From: a virus
Direction: 5' to 3' (one strand)
Virus record (IMG/VR): IMGVR_UViG_3300050032_000129
Location: 1 to 29,811 of that record
DNA length: 29,811 nt
A model generated the notes under the pieces. The model ran no database searches and had not been told where the DNA came from. It saw only the letters and a program-made list of their open reading frames with translations. Each line of letters starts with the position of its first letter. Position 1 is the stretch's first letter. Position numbers and translations under genes: made by a program. Shown in pieces: positions 1-6,968 of the stretch.

Positions 1-260
1 TCTTTCAGTAGATCAAGCAGGAACGAGATTTCACCCGAGGACAACGTTTTGTTCCTGGGAAGAGGAATCTCAGGCGCATCCGTGTGCTCGGACAGTTCCT
101 CGTAGGAGTCGATGTCTCCACACCTCTTCAGGTAGTCTCGACCCCCATCTACCGCGATGGTGTGGCAGGAGCACCACTTGAAGTCGTGGCGGTTAAAACT
201 CTCGATGACCTCCTGGCATTTGAGGCATCGGACGCGGTTGTGCAGGATTCGGTCGGTCAT
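1..260 (-). CDS. Small Cys-rich phage protein, C-terminus cut by window edge
   Basis: The gene starts at 260 with AAGGAG six bases upstream, and its ATG overlaps the stop of the preceding gene (ATGA). The readable 86 residues hold a CxxC pair near residues 17-20 and a CxC-H cluster near 35-38, followed by a GGRDYLKR segment and SYEELSE. This layout matches a common family of short phage proteins that I believe is filed as DUF7695, though I could not verify the name. A zinc-binding fold is inferred from the cysteines; the function is unknown. The end of the gene lies outside the window. Confidence 0.75.
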   Translation of the reverse strand, partial: MTDRILHNRVRCLKCQEVIESFNRHDFKWCSCHTIAVDGGRDYLKRCGDIDSYEELSEHTDAPEIPLPRNKTLSSGEISFLLDLLK

Positions 261-475
261 CTGTTCTCCTTGTGGTGGGGGTTGAACTCGACTGCAAAAT
301 TAAACAAGTTTAGGCCGAAAGAGCCTCCTTTAGACCACCACACCCCCAGCAGGCTAATGCCCCGGAGTCCTTGGTAGCCTTTCCAACAGTTGATGAAGCG
401 CCAACGAGGCCAGGCCGCCCAAAAGCGTTTGTCAAACTCTGGGTCGGGCAAAAAGGGGTTGTCGGTTACTTCCAT
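257..475 (-). CDS. Hypothetical protein, 72 aa, Trp-rich
   Basis: The start at 475 is chosen because GAGGAGGAAGAT stands directly upstream; a longer in-frame extension to 577 has no such site. The product is rich in Trp and Phe (RFWAAWPRWRF, GVWWSKGG) and has two short hydrophobic stretches that may be membrane-associated. Its ATG lies inside the end of the previous gene and its TGA overlaps the next ATG, so translation is probably coupled. I do not recognise the family. Confidence 0.6.
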   Translation of the reverse strand: MEVTDNPFLPDPEFDKRFWAAWPRWRFINCWKGYQGLRGISLLGVWWSKGGSFGLNLFNFAVEFNPHHKENR

Positions 476-693
476 ATCTTCCTCCTCATCAGTACCACCA
501 GACTGTGGCCCAGACCTTCGAGCCAGGCGTCCGTAAGCAAACCTTTGAGCTCTCTTACGCTCATGCTTGATACCCACGGTTCTTCAAACACAACGTCTTT
601 GCCGCTTTGGTGGATGTTCTGCCAGGGATGAAGGCGGCGAACAACCTGGGCAATATATTCTTCATAGGGCATTTGGTTCACAATCACTTCCAT
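466..693 (-). CDS. Hypothetical protein, 75 aa
   Basis: It starts at 693 after CTGGAGGAAGAT. The sequence reads as a small soluble protein with a VRELKGLLTDAW helix in the middle. Its last residues, RRKIWK, are encoded by the Shine-Dalgarno and start region of the next gene. The gene before it ends the same way (WRKIWK), so the same junction sequence was used twice. No known family was recognised. Confidence 0.65.
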   Translation of the reverse strand: MEVIVNQMPYEEYIAQVVRRLHPWQNIHQSGKDVVFEEPWVSSMSVRELKGLLTDAWLEGLGHSLVVLMRRKIWK

Positions 694-893
694 ATCTTCC
701 TCCAGAGAGTATTATACCACGGACGCTCCATCGGGTAGACAACGTAGGTGTGGTTCTCACAAAGGACAATGTGCCCGCCAAGAAAAGGAACGATTCGGAT
801 AATAGGTCCTTCAGGTCTGGCAGCACAAGGCCCATCATGTCCAGGTTCCCGGGAGCAGGCCCATCCTTCGGGAGGTAGAGTACAGAAGGTCAT
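684..893 (-). CDS. Hypothetical protein, 69 aa, Cys/His-containing
   Basis: Starts at 893 and overlaps the preceding gene's stop. The N-terminal third contains CTLPPEGWACSREPGHDGPC, with Cys and His spaced as in the short phage proteins that read 'C..p..W.C.r..gHdGpC'. That motif is seen in many actinobacterial and other phage small proteins and may bind a metal. The C-terminal WRKIWK comes from the next gene's translation signals. Function unknown. Confidence 0.65.
   Translation of the reverse strand: MTFCTLPPEGWACSREPGHDGPCAARPEGPIIRIVPFLGGHIVLCENHTYVVYPMERPWYNTLWRKIWK
711..720 (-). promoter_or_regulatory. Extended -10 promoter candidate
   Basis: Minus-strand GTGGTATAAT in the last codons of the gene at 684-893, just upstream of the gene at 466-693. 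No clear -35. It matches the TGTGGTATAATG pattern seen at several other gene boundaries. Confidence 0.35.
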
Positions 894-1141
894 TGGCTAC
901 CCCATCCCCTTCTCGGGCTTTCCTGCACAATCTGGGTAGTAAAGAATCCGGAGCCATAGTAGTCCTCGCGTAGCTGCCAGATCGTGCCATCCGTGTCCAA
1001 AGCCAGAACTCTGTCCTGATAGTTCAGAAGTTGAATCCACCGAGTTGGTCCGGAGTTTTGGACATAGATAACTGGAGTAGGGGAGGGGACCCAAACCCTC
1101 CCCCGTAGAACTTTCCAAGCTTGTTTGATTCTTGTGAACAT
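890..1141 (-). CDS. Hypothetical protein, 83 aa
   Basis: The start at 1141 follows GGAGGAAGAAT and shares one base with the stop of the nuclease gene (TAATG). The protein has a basic N-terminus followed by a beta-rich region (VIYVQNSGPTRWIQLLNYQD, VLALDTDGTIWQL) that looks like a small all-beta domain. No family was recognised. Coupling to the nuclease gene suggests co-expression, not necessarily shared function. Confidence 0.65.
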   Translation of the reverse strand: MFTRIKQAWKVLRGRVWVPSPTPVIYVQNSGPTRWIQLLNYQDRVLALDTDGTIWQLREDYYGSGFFTTQIVQESPRRGWGSQ

Positions 1142-2343
1142 TATTCTTCCTCCCCGGCTTCCAATTCGGTAAGCCAGTCGTCGTCCTTGACAGCAGGTCC
1201 TATTTTGACCAGCAGTTGCTCGACCAGGTCTGGCTGTTTCAGGCATAGACCACGCATTCGGCAGAAGCTACATTTCTGATTTGGAAATCGGACACCGCCG
1301 TCTTTTGGCCAGTAATTCTCTTCGTAGGACTTTTTGACCCGCAGCGTCTTGTCTCCGATGTCCTGTCCGACCTCCGGAAGGTCTTGTTCGGGAATGGTTG
1401 CTCGAACGAACTGGATTTGGGTCTTGGTTACGGATTCTCTTTGGACAGAGCACAGACGCCCGTCAGCCAGGAACTGAGCAACAAGCTGATCTTTCTTTTC
1501 GGTCGCACCCTTCCCGGAGATTTTGTCAAGCTCCTCGTCCATTATCCGGACAGTTTCGTCCGTGCCGAGGTACATCAGCCACGGAACTTCCGGAGCGGCT
1601 TTTACTCCTTCGGCAGCCTCAACCGCGCTTTTGGGGGCACTGAACTTGACCACGGACAGCGTTTGTCCCGCCTTCCAGTCTTGGGTGTCCTCCAGGAGAG
1701 TAACAGCGTCCCCCTTCTTGAAAGAGTCAGGACGAGCTTTGATTAGCCACAGAAACCCAACCTCCTTAACTCCGGTGGCCCATGCGTAGTCTTTTAGCTG
1801 CGGGTCCATAGCCAGAAGGTTCGGGGTAAGGCTCAGAGGAGCTTTCGCGGTCTTGATGTCCACCAAGATACGTCCGCCGTCCCCCGCTGTTACCAGCATA
1901 TCTACGAAAGATGTGAACTTCAGGTCAGACAAATTGGACCCGGGCCACAACTCCTTCTCGTAGTTAAGCTGGAACTTCGGGTTGCGAATGGGAAGGGTCG
2001 GGAGCAGGGCCTCGTACAACCGAGCAAGCTCACTTCCGATTTTGTACAGGTCTTTCCAAGACCCCTCCTGGGCGGTAAACACCAGGGGGATAGCCTCCCA
2101 CTTCAACCACAGCCGCTTGAATTCGTCGGTCGTGTCCCCCGGTTTGCAGCCGTTGGCGTGGAAGAACTGAATGGCGTCCTCGACGCACTTGCCAAACTCG
2201 AAAGCTGCCCTCTTGTCTTTGTCCTTGTATCCGGCGATCCGGCTCAGGTAGAAAAGCTGGCGGCAATAGGTGTAGTCGGACAGCGCCGAATAACTTATGT
2301 GCGAAACCTCGCGACCACTAGCGGATTTGTATAAAAAGCTCAT
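1141..2343 (-). CDS. PD-(D/E)XK nuclease, Cas4/AddB-like with Fe-S cysteines
   Basis: This 400-residue protein carries the two-part active site of the PD-(D/E)XK superfamily: an aspartate in SFVDML (about residue 148) and the DIK triad at 162-164 in ILVDIKT. A cysteine at 27 (YCRQLFYL) and three near the C-terminus (358, 361, 367; CSFCRMRGLC) match the split Cys pattern that holds a 4Fe-4S cluster in Cas4 and AddB nucleases. The role is probably processing of DNA ends during phage replication or recombination, with the Bet-like annealer and SSB encoded upstream. GGAGAG precedes the start. A perfect copy of the dispersed 15-bp palindrome lies in the coding sequence at 1537-1551, read as VRIMD. 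Confidence 0.85.
   Translation of the reverse strand: MSFLYKSASGREVSHISYSALSDYTYCRQLFYLSRIAGYKDKDKRAAFEFGKCVEDAIQFFHANGCKPGDTTDEFKRLWLKWEAIPLVFTAQEGSWKDLYKIGSELARLYEALLPTLPIRNPKFQLNYEKELWPGSNLSDLKFTSFVDMLVTAGDGGRILVDIKTAKAPLSLTPNLLAMDPQLKDYAWATGVKEVGFLWLIKARPDSFKKGDAVTLLEDTQDWKAGQTLSVVKFSAPKSAVEAAEGVKAAPEVPWLMYLGTDETVRIMDEELDKISGKGATEKKDQLVAQFLADGRLCSVQRESVTKTQIQFVRATIPEQDLPEVGQDIGDKTLRVKKSYEENYWPKDGGVRFPNQKCSFCRMRGLCLKQPDLVEQLLVKIGPAVKDDDWLTELEAGEEE
1537..1551 (+). repeat. Dispersed 15-bp palindrome (coding copy)
   Basis: GTCCATTATCCGGAC, the commonest form, inside the PD-(D/E)XK nuclease gene, read as VRIMD. Confidence 0.85.
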
Positions 2344-2507
2344 TTTCTCTCCAATAACCAGACAACAACATCTTGTCCAAGTTTCAATGCTTCGTCGAGT
2401 TCATAACGAAGGGTATATTCTTCGTTTTTATTGTCGGATTGGAAATCCGCTCCAATTGTTCCGGGTCTAAGTTGACGGTCGTATTCATAAATTGTGACTG
2501 ATTTCAT
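2340..2507 (-). CDS. Hypothetical protein, 55 aa
   Basis: A short gene joined at both ends by ATGA overlaps: its start at 2507 overlaps the stop of the preceding gene and its stop overlaps the nuclease start. It encodes an acidic, soluble small protein beginning MKSVTIYEYDRQLR and ending VVVWLLERK. The start has only a weak GGGG-type ribosome site, which fits translational coupling. Function unknown. Confidence 0.6.
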   Translation of the reverse strand: MKSVTIYEYDRQLRPGTIGADFQSDNKNEEYTLRYELDEALKLGQDVVVWLLERK

Positions 2508-2770
2508 TTCAACCCCCTAACCCAAGACCACACCCGTTCCCACCAAGTCATCGGAACCTGGGACACATGTTGTAGTTGAAACACCAGAGTATCACCACGC
2601 CCAACTCTGGAGAAGGAGTCGATGTTTCCTTCAAAGAAGTTGTGGGAGCCGCTGTACCCGCCGCTCAGATTGACGATCATTCTCGGGCGCACAAAACTCA
2701 GGAAAGGCTCGTTCCCCTGGATGCGCTGATCTATTTCGTGCAGGACCTCGGTGTGTGATTTATACTTCAC
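2504..2770 (-). CDS. Hypothetical protein, 88 aa, GTG start
   Basis: GTG at 2770 is the best start: it lies five bases after GGAGG and forms a GTGA overlap with the previous stop. The longer frame to 2851 has no ribosome site and overlaps the upstream gene by about 80 bases. The protein has a helical N-terminus, a central RPRMIVNLSGGYSGSHN segment and a Trp-rich tail (TWWERVWSW). No family recognised. Confidence 0.6.
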   Translation of the reverse strand: MKYKSHTEVLHEIDQRIQGNEPFLSFVRPRMIVNLSGGYSGSHNFFEGNIDSFSRVGRGDTLVFQLQHVSQVPMTWWERVWSWVRGLK

Positions 2771-3210
2771 TTTTTCCTCCGCAGTTCTCGGATTTGCACC
2801 GCCGCATCTTTCGCAGTAGATGGTTGTGTGTAGAGCCCGGCGGCCAAGCACATCTCTGTCCGGTACAAGGAACGACGAAGGTACTTTTCAACTTCGATCA
2901 GCCACAACTCGTACTGAGCCACACTTTTGGGTTTCTTTTCGGGTTTGGGTTCGTCCAGGTAACGGACAAATTCTACACTCAAAGGCACCTCCCGCAACCA
3001 CCCTCCTTTCTGTGCGTGTTCGACTATTCGGAGGACTGCCGGTTTCATACAATCTCCGCAGTCCGGGCAAACTATCCAAGGGTTTTTGGGTGTTGGGGAA
3101 ACCGCCCAGGCCGTCCTAAGAACGTGGTGATTTGTCAAACAAGCATATCCCGACTGAAATGATTCTTCTGTCTCGGGTTCTTTCTTCGGCTTTTTATTCC
3201 ACCAGGTCAT
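2767..3210 (-). CDS. Hypothetical protein, 147 aa, with a CxxC-type zinc site
   Basis: It starts at 3210 after GGAGG with a five-base spacer. The middle contains CPDCGDC (a treble-clef or ribbon-like cysteine cluster) after a CLTNHH segment, so metal binding is likely. The segment LSVEFVRYLDEPKP resembles ISAEAFVHYLDSDLP in the gene at 3406-3738, and both are encoded across a copy of the 15-bp palindrome, which suggests a shared origin. It ends in a basic tail (RELRRKK). Function unknown. Confidence 0.65.
   Translation of the reverse strand: MTWWNKKPKKEPETEESFQSGYACLTNHHVLRTAWAVSPTPKNPWIVCPDCGDCMKPAVLRIVEHAQKGGWLREVPLSVEFVRYLDEPKPEKKPKSVAQYELWLIEVEKYLRRSLYRTEMCLAAGLYTQPSTAKDAAVQIRELRRKK
2953..2967 (-). 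repeat. Dispersed 15-bp palindrome (coding copy, degenerate)
   Basis: GTCCAGGTAACGGAC inside the gene at 2767-3210, read as VRYLD. One base differs from the common TAATGGAC half. Confidence 0.65.
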
Positions 3211-3409
3211 GTTTTCCTCCACATCCGTAGTCTACTACTTCTTTCAAGAAGTCCACAAACTTGTCGCTCCCTTGCAGGATCAGTTCGTGGAACTCGTCGG
3301 GTTGCATCAGCATGTGTCTCCTCAGAAACCAGCCCCAGGGAGAGTTGTTGTCCTCTATCCGCAGGTCGAGGGGTCCGGGTTTGGTGCCGTCGATGACTAA
3401 GCGTTTCAT
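3194..3409 (-). CDS. Hypothetical protein, 71 aa
   Basis: The start at 3409 follows AAGGAG and overlaps the previous stop (ATGA). The DNA just upstream is the 15-bp palindrome at 3421-3435. The protein begins MKRLVIDGTKPGPL and contains a helical C-terminal half with DEFHELILQGSDKFVDF. It may be related to its two upstream neighbours, which share similar 'F-V-x-Y/F-L-x' segments. Function unknown. Confidence 0.6.
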   Translation of the reverse strand: MKRLVIDGTKPGPLDLRIEDNNSPWGWFLRRHMLMQPDEFHELILQGSDKFVDFLKEVVDYGCGGKHDLVE

Positions 3410-3738
3410 TGAGACTCCTTGTCCATTATCCGGACGGGGTTGATTGTGCAAGCGGCTAAATCATCTGCGATTTTGAAGGACTGGTTGAGCATTTTTTCCA
3501 TATACCCGCAGAGGAGTTCTCCGAAAACCCACAAGACATCTCGAAGCTCTTTTTCGTTCGTAGGTAGGTCGCTGTCCAGGTAATGGACAAATGCTTCGGC
3601 GCTGATCCGGATGGGCTCATATTGGACTCTGAACATCCACGGGTCGTCGGGCCCCTCCTTCGGTTTCTTGGGCATAATCTTTTCCAGCTTGGCCATCAAA
3701 GGATACTTGTGCCAGATGCTGTCAGGTTCAGGAAACAT
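3406..3738 (-). CDS. Hypothetical protein, 110 aa
   Basis: The start at 3738 is supported by AAGGAG nine bases upstream and a start inside the end of the previous gene. The longer frame to 3840 has no site. The protein is mostly helical in the second half (ELRDVLWVFGELLCGYMEKML). Two copies of the dispersed palindrome lie in it: 3574-3588 (read VHYLD) and 3421-3435 near the C-terminus (read VRIMD). Function unknown. Confidence 0.65.
   Translation of the reverse strand: MFPEPDSIWHKYPLMAKLEKIMPKKPKEGPDDPWMFRVQYEPIRISAEAFVHYLDSDLPTNEKELRDVLWVFGELLCGYMEKMLNQSFKIADDLAACTINPVRIMDKESQ
3421..3435 (+). repeat. Dispersed 15-bp palindrome (gene boundary)
   Basis: GTCCATTATCCGGAC directly before the AAGGAG of the gene at 3194-3409; it also encodes the C-terminal VRIMD of the preceding gene. 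Confidence 0.88.
3574..3588 (-). repeat. Dispersed 15-bp palindrome (coding copy)
   Basis: GTCCAGGTAATGGAC inside the gene at 3406-3738, read as VHYLD. Confidence 0.82.
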
Positions 3739-4282
3739 CGGTCTTCTCCTTGGCGTGCCGCTTGGCGGAGTCGAGTTGGATAGTTGCTCGCTCGATTGTC
3801 TTTTGCGCCTCCCTGATCTGTCCCTGATAGTAGCGGACATGCCAAGCCCATGTTTTGTCCGGTTTAGTCTTGGAGAGAAGGCGTTTGGCTTCTTCTGCTT
3901 CGCTTTTCGTCTTCAACTCTTCGGCTCGTGCCAGAGCTTCTTCCTCGGTAGCGAAGACATCGGGCTCTTTCAGGACCCAAGAACTGTTACTTCCGGCGGA
4001 GATTCGATACTCGAAGTCGAAGGGTTCATAGGTTTGTTTTTCTACTCCGCAGATGCGCCCCTCTCTGGTGGCTGGTTCAAAGGTGTAACCGCTTCTGCTT
4101 CCGTTCGAGCCTTCATACCCTCGTTTGCAGTCCTCGCAGTCGATGGTAAAGGTTTCTCCGTTGAGAATGATGGTCAAATACCCCGAGCCAGAGCAACTCA
4201 CACAGGGAACCCACTTTGTACTGGCCTCAAGATAAGCGTGGTAGACATAGTCTCCAAAGTTAAACATGGGTTTGGTTTGCAT
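3728..4282 (-). CDS. Protein with DnaJ-like Cys motif and coiled-coil tail, 184 aa
   Basis: Starts at 4282 after AAGGAG, inside the end of the helicase fragment gene. CVSCSGSGYL at about 27-36 and CEDCKRGYEG at about 49-58 form the paired CxxCxGxG-type zinc knuckle known from DnaJ. The last 70 residues are charged and helical (ATEEEALARAEEL through SAKRHAKEK), probably coiled coil. There is no J domain, so this is not DnaJ. A zinc-dependent interaction role is inferred, nothing more specific. Confidence 0.7.
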   Translation of the reverse strand: MQTKPMFNFGDYVYHAYLEASTKWVPCVSCSGSGYLTIILNGETFTIDCEDCKRGYEGSNGSRSGYTFEPATREGRICGVEKQTYEPFDFEYRISAGSNSSWVLKEPDVFATEEEALARAEELKTKSEAEEAKRLLSKTKPDKTWAWHVRYYQGQIREAQKTIERATIQLDSAKRHAKEKTDVS

Positions 4283-5111
4283 CCTTTTGCTCCTTCTCAG
4301 GTTCCATTATAACACACTTCATCCCTTTTAGGAAGGGGGAGGGGGGCCCGCTGTACGTTATCACGAGCCGGTGACGGGGGCGCGAGCAAGCCGTGAACCA
4401 GATATTCCGCTCTTCTTGAAGATCAGTCGCCTTGGAATGCGGGAGCACTCCGTCAGACACCCCAACGACATAAATTACGTCCGCCTCGGACCCCTTGAAG
4501 CTGTGCACCGTAGACAAGGCAACGCCCTTGCGGCTCTTAGAAGCGGCGGTCACTTTCCGGCAGTAGTCCAAAAACTCCTTGATAGTCTGAAACCGGGAGG
4601 CGAGCTTGCTCAATTCTGCCAAATTTCCTAGAGGATCATTGTCTGGGCTTGCCTCTTCTTCGGAATAGTAGTCCCCGGCTCGGAGGGCCCCCAGGATTTG
4701 CTTGAAGGCATCAGCGGCGGCCAGGCTTTTGTATCGACTCAGCGAGTGGATGAAGGACGTAAAGTTGGTCAGTGCTTCTTGATTCTTTGCGTCAACTAAA
4801 AATCCTCGGGCGGCAACCAAGGAGTTCCAATACGAAACGTTGTTGAGGTCCTTTTCCTTTTTCAGGGCCTCCATAAGTCTAGCTTTGGGCAGAAACTTGG
4901 CGATCCAAAACGGACTTCTTATGCAGGTTCCGAGAGCGTAGTCCGAGGGGTAGACGGCGGCCTGGAGAAAGGCCAGGCCGACGCGGACCTCCGGCTGACT
5001 CCAGAAACCGGACTTCCCAACTAGGTGATAGGGCACCCCCGCCTCGGTCAGCGCCTGCTCGAAGGGGCGGAGGCCGAGATTGGTCCTCGAAAGTATGGCC
5101 GTACTGTCCAT
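4260..5111 (-). CDS. UvrD/PcrA-like helicase, C-terminal half (split gene)
   Basis: This 283-residue product starts exactly where UvrD-type helicases read 'iAiLyRtn' (here STAILSRTN at 3-11). It contains motif V (STVHSFKG, about 200-207) and motif VI (EERNIWFTACSRPRHRL, about 233-249), but no Walker A or B. Those are in the separate gene at 5656-6687. Together the two give 626 residues, close to a normal SF1A helicase. The ATG lies inside a copy of the 15-bp palindrome (5106-5120) and overlaps the preceding stop (TAATG). A working enzyme would need both polypeptides to associate; otherwise this is a broken gene. Confidence 0.85.
   Translation of the reverse strand: MDSTAILSRTNLGLRPFEQALTEAGVPYHLVGKSGFWSQPEVRVGLAFLQAAVYPSDYALGTCIRSPFWIAKFLPKARLMEALKKEKDLNNVSYWNSLVAARGFLVDAKNQEALTNFTSFIHSLSRYKSLAAADAFKQILGALRAGDYYSEEEASPDNDPLGNLAELSKLASRFQTIKEFLDYCRKVTAASKSRKGVALSTVHSFKGSEADVIYVVGVSDGVLPHSKATDLQEERNIWFTACSRPRHRLVITYSGPPSPFLKGMKCVIMEPEKEQKDANQTHV
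4306..4315 (-). promoter_or_regulatory. Extended -10 promoter candidate
   Basis: Minus-strand GTGTTATAAT near the end of the helicase C-terminal gene, about 25 bases before the DnaJ-motif gene. The -35 (TTCCTA) is poor. Confidence 0.35.
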
Positions 5112-5120
5112 TATCTGGAC
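5106..5120 (+). repeat. Dispersed 15-bp palindrome (supplies stop and start codons)
   Basis: GTCCATTATCTGGAC. On the minus strand its TAATG is both the stop of the 42-residue gene and the start of the helicase C-terminal half. Confidence 0.88.
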
Positions 5121-5239
5121 TCCTTAGTGCGCTTCATTTCTTGACAAAACGGGCAGTTTGGGTCGGTGCCTGGCTGGTGCTGGGGTCGGTCGTATCCCCC
5201 ATCTATCAGTTTTTTAAGGACGTACCAGAGTTTTCTCAT
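5111..5239 (-). CDS. Hypothetical protein, 42 aa, single CxxC
   Basis: Starts at 5239, overlapping the stop of the tiny membrane peptide gene (TGATG), and ends with a TAA that lies inside the 15-bp palindrome and overlaps the helicase fragment start. The product has a short hydrophobic N-terminus (RKLWYVLKKLI) and a CPFC pair. It is one of three small genes separating the two helicase halves. Function unknown. Confidence 0.5.
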   Translation of the reverse strand: MRKLWYVLKKLIDGGYDRPQHQPGTDPNCPFCQEMKRTKESR

Positions 5240-5340
5240 CACCACCCCCAGCCCTCCCAGTCGCCGCGCTTCCAATACCAGATAAGCACGGCTAGGCTCA
5301 GAGCGCACAGAGCCAGGTCTATTATCGTGTCCGTGTTCAT
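5239..5340 (-). CDS. Small single-helix membrane peptide, 33 aa
   Basis: ATG at 5340 follows AAGGAGGGGTT and overlaps the HNH gene stop (ATGA). The peptide is one predicted membrane helix (about residues 5-22, IIDLALCALSLAVLIWYW) with a Trp- and Gly-rich tail. Good translation signals and tight coupling on both sides make it more likely real than chance. Function unknown. Confidence 0.5.
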   Translation of the reverse strand: MNTDTIIDLALCALSLAVLIWYWKRGDWEGWGW

Positions 5341-5618
5341 AACCCCTCCTTGATACATTTTACCACGAACGAGTCGATATGGTCTGCTATTTTCCGATGC
5401 TCTTCAGCAGTTCCGTCATTTTTTATGGTGTTCGCTCGGCGGCTTATCACCTCTATATTTCCTCGAACATATCCCAATTCCGGAATAATTCTATCTAATG
5501 ACGGACTGTTCGTTTTCATGTGGCCACCAACATTAGATTTTAGCCTGACACCTAAAATTGGGCATAGTTCGGGTATGTTTATGTCCTCCGGCTCGATGTC
5601 GAAAGTTAAGTTTTCCAA
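5337..5618 (-). CDS. HNH endonuclease, N-terminally short, splitting the helicase gene
   Basis: The 93 residues match the phage HNH family that reads 'FdI.pEDi.iPe.CPiLG..l' and 'SLDRI.p.lGYV.GNieViS..AN..K'. Here the block runs from residue 6 to about 65, with Asn at 54 and 63. The usual 30-40 residue N-terminal part is missing: the same frame upstream hits two adjacent stops. A TTG at 5618 after AGGAAAG is the only sensible start. It sits 37 bases after the stop of the helicase N-terminal half. Such free-standing HNH genes are mobile and known to interrupt phage genes. Whether this shortened form still cuts DNA is unclear. Confidence 0.75.
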   Translation of the reverse strand: MENLTFDIEPEDINIPELCPILGVRLKSNVGGHMKTNSPSLDRIIPELGYVRGNIEVISRRANTIKNDGTAEEHRKIADHIDSFVVKCIKEGL

Positions 5619-5655
5619 ACTTCTTTCCTATCATTTCCATTCGTTTTGGGGCCAC

Positions 5656-6687
5656 TTATACTTCTCCTTTTATCTCTGAAATAACCCAAGCCGCTTCGTC
5701 CCCAGTCGAGTTGAAACCCCGTATAGAAACCTCCGGCCCCGAGGGGTTTTGTGTGTGGAACTTCGAGGCCAGGTCTTGCGTTGCTGCAATGGGCCGGATA
5801 AAGTTCACGATTTCAGGGCTGCTGCGAAAATTAGCGGATAAGAAGAGGGTTTCGGTTCCCGGGAACATACTTTCCATTTCTAGGAACAGGCGAGAATCTG
5901 ATCCTCGAAATCCGTAGATACCCTGCGAAACGTCGCCCACCGCACACACCGACTTACCAGAGATCAGCTTGGCTAAATCCCATTCGATTCTGGACATATC
6001 CTGGGCCTCGTCTAGTTGAAGCCAGTCTCGAACCCACCGTTTTCTCACTTCGGGATTCTTGTCCAGGATTTCGACCATTTCCAAAATCAAGCTATCAAAA
6101 TCGAGAACGCCAGCGGCTTTCATGCGCTTGTCATAGTCCTTGTAGGCCAGGGCCATCCTCAGACTCTTTGCGTCCACCTTATCTTCAAAATCTCGGATGA
6201 GCGAAGGAGCACGAAGCCGTTTCCGTTTCCAAAGGCTGACCAAGGGCCGAAAAGCGCGGGGATCAAGTTCGTATCGTCTGGCAGCGTCTCCGGACAATTT
6301 TGCGGAGACAGGCTCCCCCGCCAAGGGGAATTCGGCCAACTCGTAGGGAAAAGCATCTCGTTCCTCCATAGCAAAAGCGAGCCCCAGAGCATGAAAGGTC
6401 TGTGCGCCTGCTGTGCGTGTTGTGGTTAGTTTTCCTACTTGGGCTTCGACCCGGTCCCGGAGGTTCTTCGCTGCCGTCCGGGTGAAGCTCAAACTCAAAG
6501 TATCGTCCGGAGAAACTCCGTCCCGGATCAACCGGGCAAAGCGTTGAACCAGGACGAAACTTTTTCCAGAGCCTGGTCCGGCTTCCACACAAGCGTACCC
6601 TTCGCCAAAGTTGATCGCGTCTAGTTGCTCTTCATTGGGGGGAGGAGAGTCTTTCTTCTCGTTCTTTTTCGTGCGGACAGTATCCAT
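5656..6687 (-). CDS. UvrD/PcrA-like helicase, N-terminal half (split gene)
   Basis: 343 residues with the N-terminal SF1A motifs in order: Q-motif NEEQLDAI (18-25), Walker A AGPGSGKS (36-43), Ia SFTRTAA (67-73), motif II LDEAQD (225-230), motif III GDVSQGIYGFRG (251-262) and motif IV ANFRS (285-289). It stops after WVISEIKGEV, just before the point where UvrD proteins continue into 'iAiLyRtn', which opens the gene at 4260-5111. It starts at 6687 after GAGGAG. This half keeps ATP binding and motif I-IV residues but lacks V and VI, so alone it should not unwind DNA. Confidence 0.88.
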   Translation of the reverse strand: MDTVRTKKNEKKDSPPPNEEQLDAINFGEGYACVEAGPGSGKSFVLVQRFARLIRDGVSPDDTLSLSFTRTAAKNLRDRVEAQVGKLTTTRTAGAQTFHALGLAFAMEERDAFPYELAEFPLAGEPVSAKLSGDAARRYELDPRAFRPLVSLWKRKRLRAPSLIRDFEDKVDAKSLRMALAYKDYDKRMKAAGVLDFDSLILEMVEILDKNPEVRKRWVRDWLQLDEAQDMSRIEWDLAKLISGKSVCAVGDVSQGIYGFRGSDSRLFLEMESMFPGTETLFLSANFRSSPEIVNFIRPIAATQDLASKFHTQNPSGPEVSIRGFNSTGDEAAWVISEIKGEV

Positions 6688-6708
6688 ACGCTCCTCGGGA
6701 CTGGTTTC

Positions 6709-6921
6709 TTAGTGGGCCTTGGGCAAAAGTCCGGTCAAGAACATAATGGAAATGCCAACAACCACAACACCGAAGCTGAACGCCATTACTGACCCAAAGA
6801 ACAGTATTCTTCCGGTGTCCTCTCCGTCTTCGATCAGATAGTGCTTGATATTAAAAATGGGTCCTTTCCAAATACCCCACGTTACCAGAAGCAATCCGAC
6901 GATCAAACAAAATAAAGCCAT
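6709..6921 (-). CDS. Two-helix membrane protein, 70 aa
   Basis: Starts at 6921 (AAAGGAGGGGTG upstream). A GTG one codon earlier is also possible. It has two hydrophobic segments, about residues 2-18 and 42-65, separated by a charged loop containing IEDGEDTGR. A copy of the palindrome (6935-6949) lies immediately before the Shine-Dalgarno. It is probably an inner-membrane protein; function unknown. Confidence 0.6.
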   Translation of the reverse strand: MALFCLIVGLLLVTWGIWKGPIFNIKHYLIEDGEDTGRILFFGSVMAFSFGVVVVGISIMFLTGLLPKAH

Positions 6922-6934
6922 CACCCCTCCTTTC

Positions 6935-6949
6935 GTCCATTATCCGGAC
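6935..6949 (+). repeat. Dispersed 15-bp palindrome (gene boundary)
   Basis: GTCCATTATCCGGAC just before AAAGGAGG of the membrane protein gene at 6709-6921. Confidence 0.88.
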
Positions 6950-6968
6950 TAGCCATTCAAAGCTTCTT

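Noticed and set aside
1382-1746. Plus-strand open frames of 80-120 codons opposite the nuclease gene
   Set aside because: All supported genes in the window are on the minus strand, and these lack ribosome sites and known motifs.
5111-5656. Group I intron interrupting the helicase gene
   Set aside because: The interval is almost fully occupied by three overlapping genes with their own ribosome sites. Only 37 bases are non-coding and no room remains for the intron core. Each helicase half also has its own stop or start.
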